A stretch of 49,343 nt of DNA. Source: Gemmatimonadota bacterium (GTDB lineage Bacteria; Gemmatimonadota; Gemmatimonadetes; Longimicrobiales; Gaopeijiaceae). The stretch lies in the NCBI GenBank assembly GCA_022340755.1, contig JAJDNI010000071.1, positions 1 through 49,343 on the forward strand, in the 5' to 3' direction. Position numbers and translations under genes: made by a program. Of this stretch, positions 16,955-25,346 are shown in pieces (within the stretch, counting starts at the first letter, position 1; every line of letters begins with the position of its first letter). The notes beneath the pieces are model-generated. The model searched no databases. It was not told the DNA's origin and was given only the letters and a program-made list of their open reading frames with translations.

Positions 16955-17860
16955 ATGACGTTGCGTTACGCCTTGTACGGGGCCATGACCGTTCTCTTGT
17001 TCGTTCCAAGCGCTGTCTTGGAGGTGGTCCCCGACCGCGACTACGCCATCCTCTTCTACTCCGGGAGAAACGGCAATCAGGATGTCTATCTCCTCCGGCC
17101 TGGCGAGCGGGAGCCGGCGAACCTGACCCGGCACCCCGCCAAGGACCTCTGTCCAGCGGCCTCCCCCGACGGAAGCAGGATCATCTTCCTGAGCGATCGC
17201 GGTGGCAACTTCGACATCTACGGGATGGACATCGACGGGACCGACGTACACCCACTCACGGGCACCCCCGAGAAGGAGGAGCACCCCGAGTTCACGCCCG
17301 ATGGCAAACAGATCCTCTTCGTCCGGGATTTCGAGACGAGGTCCGAGATCTGGATCATGGACGCCGACGGGGCGCACGCTCGCCGTCTGACGACCAACGA
17401 CGCCCGTGACGAACGGCCCTTCTTGTCTCCCGACGGCGCCCGCGTCCTGTTCATGTCCAATCGTGACGGCAACTACGAGATCTACACCATGGCGCTCGAC
17501 GGTAGCCGGCAAACCCGAGTGACCCACACCACCGAATGGGAGATCTTCCCGACGTGGTCACCCGACGGCCGCCGCATCGCCTATTCTCGGAAGTACAGGA
17601 CCGGAAGCCGGATGGAGGGGATGATCCGCGTCATGAACGCCGATGGCAGTGACGACCATCAGGTGACGGCTGTCGAGACGCGCGACGAGAACGCCATGTG
17701 GTCACCCGACGGCCGGTTCATGGTCTTCCAGAGCCTTCGTGACGGCAACTTCGAGGTCTATCGAATCGACGCGGACGGCAGCAATCCGGTGCGCCTTACC
17801 CACGACCCGGCTTGGGACGGCTGGGCGTCCTTTGTGTCGTGGCCGAGCCCGACGCCGTAG
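16955..17860 (+). CDS. TolB-like / PD40 beta-propeller exported protein
   Basis: The 301-residue product has an N-terminal hydrophobic segment (ALYGAMTVLLFVPSAVLEVV) that could be a signal or anchor. It then carries about six PD40 (WD40-like) repeats of the form (S/T)PDGxxIxFxSxRxGNxxIYxMDxDGxxxxxLT, as in TolB and the 'DUF5050/PD40' family; DGNYEIYTMALDG and DGNFEVYRIDADG are typical. No TolB N-terminal domain is present and no pal or tol genes are nearby, so it is not TolB itself. It probably forms an extracytoplasmic six-bladed propeller for protein or carbohydrate binding. Confidence 0.88.
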   Translation: MTLRYALYGAMTVLLFVPSAVLEVVPDRDYAILFYSGRNGNQDVYLLRPGEREPANLTRHPAKDLCPAASPDGSRIIFLSDRGGNFDIYGMDIDGTDVHPLTGTPEKEEHPEFTPDGKQILFVRDFETRSEIWIMDADGAHARRLTTNDARDERPFLSPDGARVLFMSNRDGNYEIYTMALDGSRQTRVTHTTEWEIFPTWSPDGRRIAYSRKYRTGSRMEGMIRVMNADGSDDHQVTAVETRDENAMWSPDGRFMVFQSLRDGNFEVYRIDADGSNPVRLTHDPAWDGWASFVSWPSPTP

Positions 17861-17978
17861 GACGAAGGCGGTTGGCGGTACACGTCGCCCACCCCCCCTG
17901 GCCGAGCAGATCGCCTAGCCGGTGGTACCCGATCGTGACCCCGGTGCGCATGAAGGCTGGATCCGGTGGCAGTGGCCG

Positions 17979-18650
17979 TCATTCCGTCGCCAGCACGTAG
18001 TTGCATCCTGCCTGCTGAGCGCGCAGCACCGCGAAGATCCCGGACGGCTGCAGGACGATGCCGGGGATGATGTGCTCCTTCGCTCTCGCCTCCGCCTCAT
18101 CCGGCCCGAGCTTGTACTCCTTGCGGAACTTGGCGGTCACCATCTGAAACGCCATATGGCAGCCCAGCACGATCCCGCCGGTGGCCATGAAGCGCTCCAG
18201 ATTGTAGTCGGCGTATTGCGGCGGTGTGTCGGGTGGGGTGGTCCGGATGGGATTGATGGTGGTCCACCTGTTGGTGGTCGGGTCCTTCAACTTCTGATCT
18301 CTGCCCACCTTGAAGTAGTCCCAATACCAGTCATCCATGATGAGCGGGATGCCCTTGTGCCGGATCACCAGGACGGCGCTGAGTGTCGACCTGTCGACAC
18401 CGTAGACCTCTTGGTACTCGTCACGCCACATGCAGGCGCGCCAGAGTCCGGAACCCTCGTCGACCGCGGGCGCGTCGAACGCCGCCCGGTAATCGCCGGT
18501 GAGCCCGTCCACCCAGCTCATGTCCCAATCCGGGCTCACGGGGTCCGGATGGTCCGGGAGTGGCTCCCGGGCCCAGGGCCCGCGGGAGGTCGAAGGAACC
18601 AGCATGCCGGCGCCGAGCCAGCCGAGGAAGGAGCGGCGGGGGAGGGGCAT
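17979..18650 (-). CDS. Tat-exported DsrE-like protein of unknown function
   Basis: The ATG 18650 gives 223 residues. The N-terminus PLPRRSFLGWLGAGML is a twin-arginine signal. The mature region starts DWDMSWVDGLTGDYRAAFDAP and contains STLSAVLVIRHKGIPLIMDDWYW, FMATGGIVLGCHMAFQ and the C-terminal IIPGIVLQPSGIFAVLRAQQAGCNYV. This is a pattern I recall from Gemmatimonadota proteins annotated only as Tat-signal or DsrE-like. The VIRH, GC and QAGC elements resemble a DsrE/F-like alpha/beta fold. Tat export suggests folding with a cofactor in the cytoplasm (inference). It is convergent with the PD40 propeller gene. Confidence 0.78.
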   Translation of the reverse strand: MPLPRRSFLGWLGAGMLVPSTSRGPWAREPLPDHPDPVSPDWDMSWVDGLTGDYRAAFDAPAVDEGSGLWRACMWRDEYQEVYGVDRSTLSAVLVIRHKGIPLIMDDWYWDYFKVGRDQKLKDPTTNRWTTINPIRTTPPDTPPQYADYNLERFMATGGIVLGCHMAFQMVTAKFRKEYKLGPDEAEARAKEHIIPGIVLQPSGIFAVLRAQQAGCNYVLATE

Positions 18651-18841
18651 GGGTGCTCCGGAATGAAGGGGAGGGCGACCGCGCAAAGAACATAAGGATA
18701 GGCATCATAGGGGCATGGCGTCCGCTACTGGGCCGGGCAAGCACCTGATCAGCGTGAAGGAGGAAGGGCGTTCACCTCTCGGAGTGGGAGCGCTTGCATC
18801 AGCGCGAGCGAGGTACCCACAGACCGAGGAGGAGAACGCCC

Positions 18842-19834
18842 ATGGAGAGGTATATCGGGCTGGACGCGCATGCGTCAACCTGCACGCTGGCGGTGGTGGG
18901 CCCGAGCGGGAAGCGGTTGGGCTCGCATGTGGTGGAGACGAACGCGCGGGCGCTGATCGAGGTGTTGCGAGGGATCGGGCGGAACCGACACGTGTGCCTG
19001 GAGGAGGGAACGCTCTCGGAGTGGCTGCACGAGGTGCCGGAGCCGCACGTGGAGGAGCTGGTGGTGGCTGGGGTGCGCAAGAGCCGAGGTCCGAAGCGCG
19101 ACAAGCCCGACGCGTTCGCGCTGGCGGGGCTGAAGGCGAGAGCCGAGAAGACGCTGCTGGCCGAAGCGCGCACGCAGCGGGAGTGGCGGCTGCTGAAGAC
19201 GTGTCCGGGCTTGGGCCCGATCCGTACAGCCGAGCTCCTGCCGGTGGTGGTGACGCCGTACCGGTTCCGGAGCCGAAGCGGGTTCTGGGCCTACTGCGGC
19301 CTGGGGATCGTGATGCGGAGCTCGTCGGACTGGGTACGGGCCCCGAGCGGCGAGTGGGTGAAGACGGCGGTGCAGCGGACGCGGGGGTTGAACCAGAACT
19401 TCAACCACACGCTGAAGCGGATCTTCAAGGGCGCGACGACGACGGTGATCGGTCGAGCGGAGGACGATCGCATCTACCGGCACTACGAGCGGCTCCTGGA
19501 AGAAGGGACGAAGCCGAACCTGGCGAAGCTCACCCTGGCGCGTCAGATCGCGGCGATCACTCTGGCGCTGTGGCGCAGCGGCTGTGACCGTCTTCCCGAC
19601 TGTGACGCGGAGCTTGAGCAACGCATCTGCCATCTCGCGCTGAGCAAGCGATCCGGCATCTCAAGCGACGCGGACGCCGGCGGCCAAGAACCGACCCGAC
19701 GGCGTGTAGGGAGGGTGCATCTTGACCGCCAGCCCCATAGAAGGAAATCCACCCGCCGTGTCGACATGAGGAGCACGATGGGGTCTAGCGGGTGCCCCTC
19801 GCCGCCTCCACTCCCGGCAGCCAGTGGAGCATGA
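18842..19834 (+). pseudogene. IS110-family transposase with internal deletion
   Basis: The ATG 18842 follows GGAGGAGAA and gives 330 residues. The DEDD domain is recognisable: YIGLDAHAS (Asp8), HVCLEEG (Glu54) and KRDKPDAFALA (Asp87, Asp90). The Transposase_20 domain follows: LLKTCPGLGPIRTAELLPV and FWAYCGLGIV. In intact IS110 proteins a 70-100 residue coiled-coil separates these domains; here only about 20 residues (AEKTLLAEARTQREW) remain, so the central region is missing. The Arg/Pro-rich tail after about residue 275 is also untypical. The element is probably non-autonomous. Typical IS110 elements lack inverted repeats, so ends are not marked. Confidence 0.75.
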
Positions 19835-20025
19835 TCTGGATCGGACGTCCGACCAGCGGGCCGCTCCTTACCATGAAGAGCCGCCTGTCCGGCAAGACGT
19901 CTCAGTCGTCGCTCTTGGAGAAATCGTACTCGCCCGAAAACAACGACACGAACTCCCCGAGGACGGTGAAATCAGGACGGGCACGCACGGATGCCGCGTA
20001 GATCGCGTCACCGCGCGGAGACGTC

Positions 20026-22740
20026 CTACTCGGACTGAAGCGCCCGAGCCGGGTCCACTCGGGTGGCGCGCCGGGCCGGAGCCCAGGCGGCGACGGTGGT
20101 GGCGGTCAGGATCACGCCCACCGCACCGGCGAAGGTCCATGGGCTCGTGGAGCTGACGCCGAAGATCAGGCTCCGGAGAACCCGTGTCGCGGAGTAGGCG
20201 CCCAACACGCCCACTGCCACGCCGGTGCCGGCCAGCGCCAGCCCCCTGCCCAGGACGTAGCGGAGCAGTCGTCCTCGGCCTGCGCCCAATGCCATCCGGA
20301 CACCCAGCTCGTGGGTCTGATGGGCCACGAAATACGAGATGATCCCGTAGATCCCCACCATCGTCAGGACGAGCGCCAGAACCGCGAAGACACCGATGAG
20401 CGCCGTGGCGAACTCCCGTTGGTCCAGGTGGTCACTCACGAGCTGTCGGCCCGTCCGGATCTTCGTAAGCGGCAGGTTCGGGTCCAGGGCCAGCAAGGTG
20501 CGACGGACCTCTCCCACCAGGCGCTCCGGAGCTCCGTCGGTCTTCAATGCCAGGTACATGGTGCGCTGGGGGTAGAGCGGGTAGGCCCGATAGGCTTCGT
20601 TCAGCGTGCCCCATTCGAGGCCCCACTGGCTCACGTCCGCGGCCACGCCCACGACGGTGAGCCATCCGGGCTCGGCGTCGCCAAAGGTGAAGTGCTTGCC
20701 CAGCGGATCCTCGCCGGGCCATATCCGCTCGGCCATGCGTTGGTTGATGACCACCCCGCGGATCCCCGAGGCGTCGGCCACCTCCAGCGACCGACCCTCG
20801 TGGAGTGGAATCCCCATGACCGACAGGTAGTCGCCGACGGCGGTCTTTCGCTCCACCAGGGGCCGCTCGTTGGGGTCCGTCGGAACCGGCCGACCCTCCA
20901 CCGTGATGCGCGCGTTTGTCCCCCCTTCGAAGGGTAGGCGGTTCACGGCGGCTGCCTGACGTACGCCGGGGAGGGCTTCCAGGCGAGCCAGCACCTCCTG
21001 GAAGAAGGCGAGTCGGGCCTCGTCGGTGTCGTAGCGCGAGGCGGCCAACGTCACACTGGCGGTGAGGATGTTATTCGGGTCGAAGCCCTGGTCACGCTGG
21101 CGGACCCTCATGTAGCTGCCCACCAACAGCACGGTCCCGTAGAGGAGGGCGAGGGTCAGGCCCAGTTGGGCCACGACGAAACCTCGCCGCACGCGACCTC
21201 GCCAACCACGATAGCCACCCTCGTTCCCCTCCTTCAGCGCCTCCACGTGGCTCGCGCGCGCCGCCTGCAGCGCCGGTGCCAGGCCGAAGACCAGGGAGGT
21301 GAGTAGCGAAAGTGCCAGGGCCGACCCGAGGACGGGCCCGTCCACGGCCACGTCCAACACCCGGGGGAGCGTAGAGGGGAGGAATCCGCGCAGCGCGGCG
21401 ATCCCCGTCGTGACGAGGACCATGGCCACCCCACCCCCTGCGAGGGCCAGGAGCCCGCTCTCGGTCATCAGCTCCCGGATGATGCGAGCCCGACTGGCGC
21501 CCAGGGCGGCCCGGAGCGCCACCTCGCGCCGCCGGACCGCGCCCCGGGCGAGGAGCAACCCGGCCACGTTGCCACACGCGATGAGGAGCACCAGCAGAGC
21601 GGCGCCGAGCACCATGACCAGCGGACCGCTGGCGCCTGCGAAGAGCACGGCGTGGAGTGGCGAAACCATCACCCGTATCGTCCGGTTCGTCTCCGGGTAG
21701 GCGTCTGCGAGATGCAGGGCTACGCGCTCCATGTCGTCCCGGGCGGCCTGCAGGGACACGCCGTCCCGGAGGCGGGCGTAGATCGGGTAGGCATAGCTGT
21801 CCCGGAAGGCGGTGGTTACGTCGGTGGGGAAGGGCGTCCAGAACAGCATGCGGTCGTTGGCGTTCCACGGAGACGTCACGACGAAATCCTTCGGCATGAC
21901 GCCCACCACCGCGTAGGCTTCTCCACTCAGTCGGAGCGTCTTCCCCAGGACCTCCGGGTCCCGTCCGAAGAGGCGGTTCCAGATGTCGTAGCTGAGCACC
22001 ACGACGTGCGCACCGCTCGCGTCCTCCTCCGGCTGGATCGTTCGGCCCAGGGCCGGCTTCACCTCGAACACGTCGAAAAGGCTGGCGGTGGCCCTGGACC
22101 CTTGAACCTGCACCGGCACTCCTTCTTCGGTGATGCTGGCCAGCATGCCCTGGGCGGCCCCCATGGCCTGGAACGTCCGGTTGTCCCGACGCCAGTCGAG
22201 GTAGTCCGGGAACGATCCGGGGCCCCGGCCGTCTCGCTTCACGGTGGTGGACCAGAGGGTCACCACCTCTTCCGGCGCCGGGTAGGGCAGCGGCTTTATG
22301 AAGACCGCTTCCAGCACGCTGAGGATCGCGGCGTTGGCTCCCACACCCAGTCCCAGGAGGAGGACCACCGCGGTGGTGAACACCGGGGTCCTCGCCAGGG
22401 ACCGGGCCGCCCGACGCACGTCCAACAAAACGTCGGCCATCCAGGTGGCCGGGCTCCCCCGTTCACGCAGCTGCCGGTCGGCCCACTCGGCGGCGCGGTG
22501 CGTCGCGCTCTCCCGCCGGGAGCGGCGAGCCCGCCCCAGGTCGGCGGCCAACGCGTCCCAGTCCTCAATGTGGGCTCGGGCCTCGGCGTCGGCCGCCTCC
22601 GGGGAGCGGCCCGTGGCCAGGGCCGCGCGGTACACCTCCTCCAGCAGCGAAGCCACCTCCTCCACCATCGCCCTCGCCGCCGGTGCCTCGAAGTCATGCA
22701 GGGGCAGGTGTTCCTTGACCCACTCGGTCCAGTTACGCAT
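20026..22740 (-). CDS. ADOP-type ABC transporter permease (MacB/FtsX)
   Basis: This 904-residue permease has the ADOP layout ('acidobacterial duplicated orphan permease'). A soluble N-terminal helical region (MVEEVASLLEEVYRAAL, AEARAHIEDWDALAADL) is followed by two MacB periplasmic core plus FtsX units. The first TM segment is VFTTAVVLLLGLGVGANAAIL; the FtsX cores are LVMVLGAALLVLLIACGNVAGLLL with RRREVALRAALGASRARI, and LIGVFAVLALVLTMVGIYGIISY with HELGVRMALGAGRGRL. The C-terminus is RATRVDPARALQSE. No ATPase gene is adjacent, as is usual for ADOPs; cargo is unknown. It overlaps the upstream padR by 8 bp, so the pair is co-transcribed. Confidence 0.93.
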   Translation of the reverse strand: MRNWTEWVKEHLPLHDFEAPAARAMVEEVASLLEEVYRAALATGRSPEAADAEARAHIEDWDALAADLGRARRSRRESATHRAAEWADRQLRERGSPATWMADVLLDVRRAARSLARTPVFTTAVVLLLGLGVGANAAILSVLEAVFIKPLPYPAPEEVVTLWSTTVKRDGRGPGSFPDYLDWRRDNRTFQAMGAAQGMLASITEEGVPVQVQGSRATASLFDVFEVKPALGRTIQPEEDASGAHVVVLSYDIWNRLFGRDPEVLGKTLRLSGEAYAVVGVMPKDFVVTSPWNANDRMLFWTPFPTDVTTAFRDSYAYPIYARLRDGVSLQAARDDMERVALHLADAYPETNRTIRVMVSPLHAVLFAGASGPLVMVLGAALLVLLIACGNVAGLLLARGAVRRREVALRAALGASRARIIRELMTESGLLALAGGGVAMVLVTTGIAALRGFLPSTLPRVLDVAVDGPVLGSALALSLLTSLVFGLAPALQAARASHVEALKEGNEGGYRGWRGRVRRGFVVAQLGLTLALLYGTVLLVGSYMRVRQRDQGFDPNNILTASVTLAASRYDTDEARLAFFQEVLARLEALPGVRQAAAVNRLPFEGGTNARITVEGRPVPTDPNERPLVERKTAVGDYLSVMGIPLHEGRSLEVADASGIRGVVINQRMAERIWPGEDPLGKHFTFGDAEPGWLTVVGVAADVSQWGLEWGTLNEAYRAYPLYPQRTMYLALKTDGAPERLVGEVRRTLLALDPNLPLTKIRTGRQLVSDHLDQREFATALIGVFAVLALVLTMVGIYGIISYFVAHQTHELGVRMALGAGRGRLLRYVLGRGLALAGTGVAVGVLGAYSATRVLRSLIFGVSSTSPWTFAGAVGVILTATTVAAWAPARRATRVDPARALQSE

Positions 22741-23062
22741 GGCTCCACCCCGTCAGCTCATCGATGACCCGGGCGTATGTGCGCCACGTCTCCTGCTTGC
22801 GGGCCAGGGCCGCCTTGCCCGGTGAGGTCAGGTGGTAGAAGCGCAGCCGCTGCTCCCCCTTTTCCACCCATCGGCCACGGACCCACCCGCGCTCCTCCAT
22901 CCGCGCCAGCACCGGATAGAGCGACGAGACCCTGAAGGTCAGGAGCCCGCGCGATCGAGCCTCGATGAGCTTGCCGATCTGGTATCCGTGTCTCGGCGCT
23001 TCGGCCAGCAACGCCAGTACGAGGAGCTCCACGCTCCCCTTCTTCAGCTCAGGTGTGAACAC
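22733..23062 (-). CDS. PadR-family repressor paired with ADOP
   Basis: A GTG at 23062, with GGAGG four bases upstream, gives 109 residues (VFTPELKKGSVELLVLALLAE). An ATG at 23080 is in frame but lies inside a perfect palindrome and has no ribosome-binding site, so I prefer the GTG. The winged helix shows APRHGYQIGKLIEARSRGLLTFRVSSLYPVLARMEERGWV and the wing KGEQRLRFYHLTSPGKAAL. PadR proteins bind palindromes at their own promoter. This one probably controls itself and the downstream ADOP, with which it overlaps. Confidence 0.92.
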   Translation of the reverse strand: MFTPELKKGSVELLVLALLAEAPRHGYQIGKLIEARSRGLLTFRVSSLYPVLARMEERGWVRGRWVEKGEQRLRFYHLTSPGKAALARKQETWRTYARVIDELTGWSHA

Positions 23063-23070
23063 GGTGCCTC

Positions 23071-23095
23071 CACTATACATCGATGATGTATAGTG
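23071..23095. promoter_or_regulatory. Perfect palindromic PadR operator
   Basis: Eleven-bp arms CACTATACATC and GATGTATAGTG flank a 3-bp GAT spacer with no mismatch. The site lies 9-33 bp upstream of the PadR GTG start, in otherwise GC-rich DNA. The ATACAT/ATGTAT core fits the known PadR consensus of ATGT and ACAT half-sites. Confidence 0.78.
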
Positions 23096-23150
23096 TGACG
23101 GGGTATAGGCCCGGAAGGTTGTAGGGATCCCTTCACCTCCACGTCCTTCG

Positions 23151-23288
23151 CGCGACGAGGCGGCGGGTTTTCTGAGACGGGCCTTTGCCCAGGGCGCGGC
23201 GTTCGGTCTCTGGGTCCATGTCGATCCGGACCTGGAGCCGCTTCGGGGCTATCCTCCCTGCGAGGAGATCGTGCGGCCAAAGGGGTGA
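23151..23288 (+). pseudogene. Duplicated 3' end of the Ser/Thr kinase gene
   Basis: These 138 bp align without gaps to 37555-37692, the last 45 codons plus stop of the intact Ser/Thr kinase gene, with seven differences (about 95% identity). The reading frame is preserved through LRRAFAQGAAFGLWVHVDP and the TGA. Homology ends abruptly upstream at 23151 and just after the stop. The orientation relative to the minus-strand padR/ADOP pair is the same as at the intact locus, so this is a deletion scar of a paralogous or duplicated kinase gene. No promoter or start is present. Confidence 0.88.
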
Positions 23289-23364
23289 GCTACCGGTCGC
23301 CGCTGTCCTGGTTCGGCAAGGGTGGGCGGCAACGCTTCAGATGAACCGCTGCCCGCCGATGTGC

Positions 23365-24300
23365 TCATCCGAAGAGGATGTCCTTCTCGTCACCGGAGAT
23401 GCTCGTGCCGGCCTCGTCCCGCACGATGCTCGGTAGGTCCGTCAGCGCCCCGATGGCGGCTCTTCGACCGGTGGCCTCCACGAACCGCCGTGCCGCATCC
23501 ACCTTGGGGCGCATGGATCCCGCGGCGAAGTCGAAGCGCTCCATGGCCCGGGGAGATGCCCGGCGGATCCTCCGTTGCGTCGGCTGGCCCCAGTCGACGT
23601 AGACGCCGTCCGCGTCGGTCAGCATGACGAAGAGGTCTGCGGATAGCTCGCTGGCAAGGAGCCCCGAAGCCAGGTCCTTGTCGATGACGCACTCCGCGCC
23701 CACGAGCTTCCGCTCCTCGCCGGGCTGGTACATGGTCGGGATTCCGCCTCCCCCCGCCGCGATGACGATGGTGTCGTGGTCCAGGAGCCACCGCACGGGG
23801 CGGAGCTCGAAGATCCGTCTGGGATCGGGAGACGGCACTACGCGCCGCCAATGCTCTCCGTCCTTCTTCAGGACCCATCCCTTCTCCGCCCTGAGTGCCG
23901 TGGCGGCCTCTTGCCCATATCGTGGCCCGATGAACTTGGACGGGGCAGAGAAGGCAGGGTCCGCCGGGTCGACCTCGATCATGGTGAGCAGAGTCGCGAT
24001 GGGGCGCTCGAAGGGCACCAGATTCCCCAACTCCTGCTCGATCATGTAGCCGATCATGCCCTCGGTCTCGGCGCCCAGTACGTCGAAGGGGAAGTGCGTG
24101 CTGGGCGCGTAGGCCGTCTGCCAGAGATCGAGAAGCCCCACCTGCGGACCGTTCCCGTGGGTCACGACGAGCTTGTTATCCGCTGCGATGGCGGCGAGGG
24201 CTTCACACGCCACGCGCACGTTGGCGCGTTGATTCTCGGCGGTCATCTCCTCGTCCCTGCGGAGGAGCGCGTTGCCGCCCAGCGCGGTCACGATGAGCAT
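23365..24300 (-). CDS. arcC: Carbamate kinase
   Basis: The 311-residue product is a full-length carbamate kinase of the amino-acid kinase fold. It interconverts carbamoyl phosphate plus ADP with carbamate plus ATP in arginine or purine fermentation. Landmarks are [90 protein letters not shown] and GRRAAIGAL. No arcA or arcB lies next to it, so it may salvage ATP from carbamoyl phosphate made elsewhere. The gene stands between the kinase remnant and a repeat-scarred intergenic region. Confidence 0.95.
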   Translation of the reverse strand: MLIVTALGGNALLRRDEEMTAENQRANVRVACEALAAIAADNKLVVTHGNGPQVGLLDLWQTAYAPSTHFPFDVLGAETEGMIGYMIEQELGNLVPFERPIATLLTMIEVDPADPAFSAPSKFIGPRYGQEAATALRAEKGWVLKKDGEHWRRVVPSPDPRRIFELRPVRWLLDHDTIVIAAGGGGIPTMYQPGEERKLVGAECVIDKDLASGLLASELSADLFVMLTDADGVYVDWGQPTQRRIRRASPRAMERFDFAAGSMRPKVDAARRFVEATGRRAAIGALTDLPSIVRDEAGTSISGDEKDILFG

Positions 24301-24651
24301 GGTGCCTTTGACGCGGTTGCTTGAACGAGGGCACGGTGTCCAGCCCGGGGAGTCTCGAATCTAGCGAATCCCGAGCGTTGGAACGCGCACGCGGACCTGC
24401 GCATGCCCGCGATTGTCGGCGAAGGTGGACAGTGCGGTCAGGGCCCGGTCCACCGGGCAGGCTCGCGGCCCGGCCAGGAGGTAGGCCGCAAGGTCTGCCG
24501 TCGCCGATTGCCGCAAACCGTCAAGAAACTGGCGCGGAATGTCATAACATGGCTTCCGCCCTTGTCGTAGGCAGAGGAGCCGGCGAAGCCGGGAAGGACG
24601 GACGGCCGAGCGGCGTTCGACATAAACGACTCAAGTGCGGGGGAAGCTCAC
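24301..24651. other. Non-coding stretch upstream of carbamate kinase
   Basis: No gene-like frame, RNA gene or convincing riboswitch was found. The segment should hold the promoter of the minus-strand carbamate kinase. GCCGGCGAAGCCGG near 24580 can form a short hairpin. Otherwise nothing stands out. Confidence 0.5.
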
Positions 24652-24711
24652 ATGAACCGCTTACTGCTCCGCGCCGCCGCGGCGGTCCTGCTCGTTGTCG
24701 CCACTCCGCTG
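24652..24711 (+). pseudogene. Orphan signal-peptide start of an exported protein
   Basis: A gene start with GGGGAAGC upstream encodes MNRLLLRAAAAVLLVVATPL, a classical Sec signal. After about residue 20 the sequence becomes the reverse complement of an AraC fragment, and no mature protein follows. I read it as the 5' stub of a gene broken at about 24712. Confidence 0.5.
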
Positions 24712-24852
24712 GCGGGCGTCGGGCTCCTCGATGAGCTCCCGGGCGACGCCGGCCTTCCGCAAAACGTCGGCCGTGCGAACCCCACGCGCCTCGGCGGCGC
24801 GGACCATGGCCAGCGTGCTGGTCGCAGCGATGGAAGAAGGAGTACCCGCCAT
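24712..24852 (-). pseudogene. N-terminal stub of an AraC-family regulator
   Basis: From ATG 24852 the minus strand encodes STLAMVRAAEARGVRTADVL and then RKAGVARELIEEPDAR, the opening of the N-terminal ligand domain of AraC regulators of the OruR/ArgR-like group. Family similarity stops at about residue 47, exactly where the opposite-strand signal-peptide stub begins. The DNA-binding domain is absent. The two stubs share one junction, indicating a recombination that joined two broken genes head to head. Confidence 0.6.
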
Positions 24853-24929
24853 TTGAAGTGAACTGTTCAGACACTCGCGGGGCGGAGTCAAGGAAATCGA
24901 TCCTCACCTGGGGTTTCCAACCCGAACCG

Positions 24930-24993
24930 ATGTCAACCTTGTCTACATCGATACGAAGGCCCATCTATAGGTCGACGTAGACAACGTCGACAT
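24930..24993. promoter_or_regulatory. Inverted-repeat operator of the padR-ADOP operon
   Basis: Two 23-bp elements face each other: 24930-24952 (starting ATGTCAACCTTGTC) and 24971-24993 (its complement starts ATGTCGACGTTGTC). They match at 19 of 23 positions around an 18-bp spacer. The second ends 20 bp before the PadR ATG at 25014. The length suggests two dimer sites or a stem in the leader RNA. It differs in sequence from the operators of the other two PadR genes here. Confidence 0.6.
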
Positions 24994-25013
24994 CGCGCGG
25001 GAGGTAGGGGAGG

Positions 25014-25346
25014 ATGGGAAACAAGCCGATGGGTGAGGTGGAGCATCTGGTGCTCCTGGCGGTGCTCCGGCTGGGGGGAGGCGCGTTCGCCCTGGACGTG
25101 CTGCGGGAGTTGGATCGCGAAGCCGGCCACGTGGTCTCCCGGGGGTCGCTCTACAAGACCATGGAGCGCCTGGAGGCCAAAGGCCTGCTCACCTGGGAGG
25201 TCGAGAGAGGATCCCCCGAGCGGGGTGGACACCCCCGCCGGCGGTTCAGCGTCACCGAGGCGGGCGTAGCGGAGCTCTCCGAGGCACGCGCCCGACTCCT
25301 GAACATGTGGGACGGAGTGCGGGCTCTCCTGGAGACGGACCGATGA
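25014..25346 (+). CDS. PadR-family repressor paired with ADOP
   Basis: The ATG 25014 follows GGAGGTAGGGGAGG and gives 110 residues. The PadR winged helix reads MGEVEHLVLLAVLRLGGGAFALDVLRELD, then VVSRGSLYKTMERLEAKGLLTWE, with the wing ERGGHPRRRFSVTEAGVAEL. It overlaps the ADOP start by 4 bp (ATGA), so the two are translationally coupled. The inverted repeat at 24930-24993 is the likely self-repression site. Ligands of this subfamily are unknown. Confidence 0.93.
   Translation: MGNKPMGEVEHLVLLAVLRLGGGAFALDVLRELDREAGHVVSRGSLYKTMERLEAKGLLTWEVERGSPERGGHPRRRFSVTEAGVAELSEARARLLNMWDGVRALLETDR

Noticed and set aside
19902-20017. Minus-strand C-terminus-like stretch (IYAASVRARPDFTVLGEF, then SLFSGEYDFSKSDD)
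   Set aside because: The composition looks protein-like, but there is no start, no recognisable family and only about 38 codons between the ADOP stop and its own stop.
24470-24650. Possible riboswitch-like segment (CGCAAACC, GAAACTGG, GGCGAAGCCGGG)
   Set aside because: It recalls a c-di-GMP-I aptamer but lacks the conserved GACGCAAAGCC core and a consistent three-way junction; a covariance-model search would be needed.
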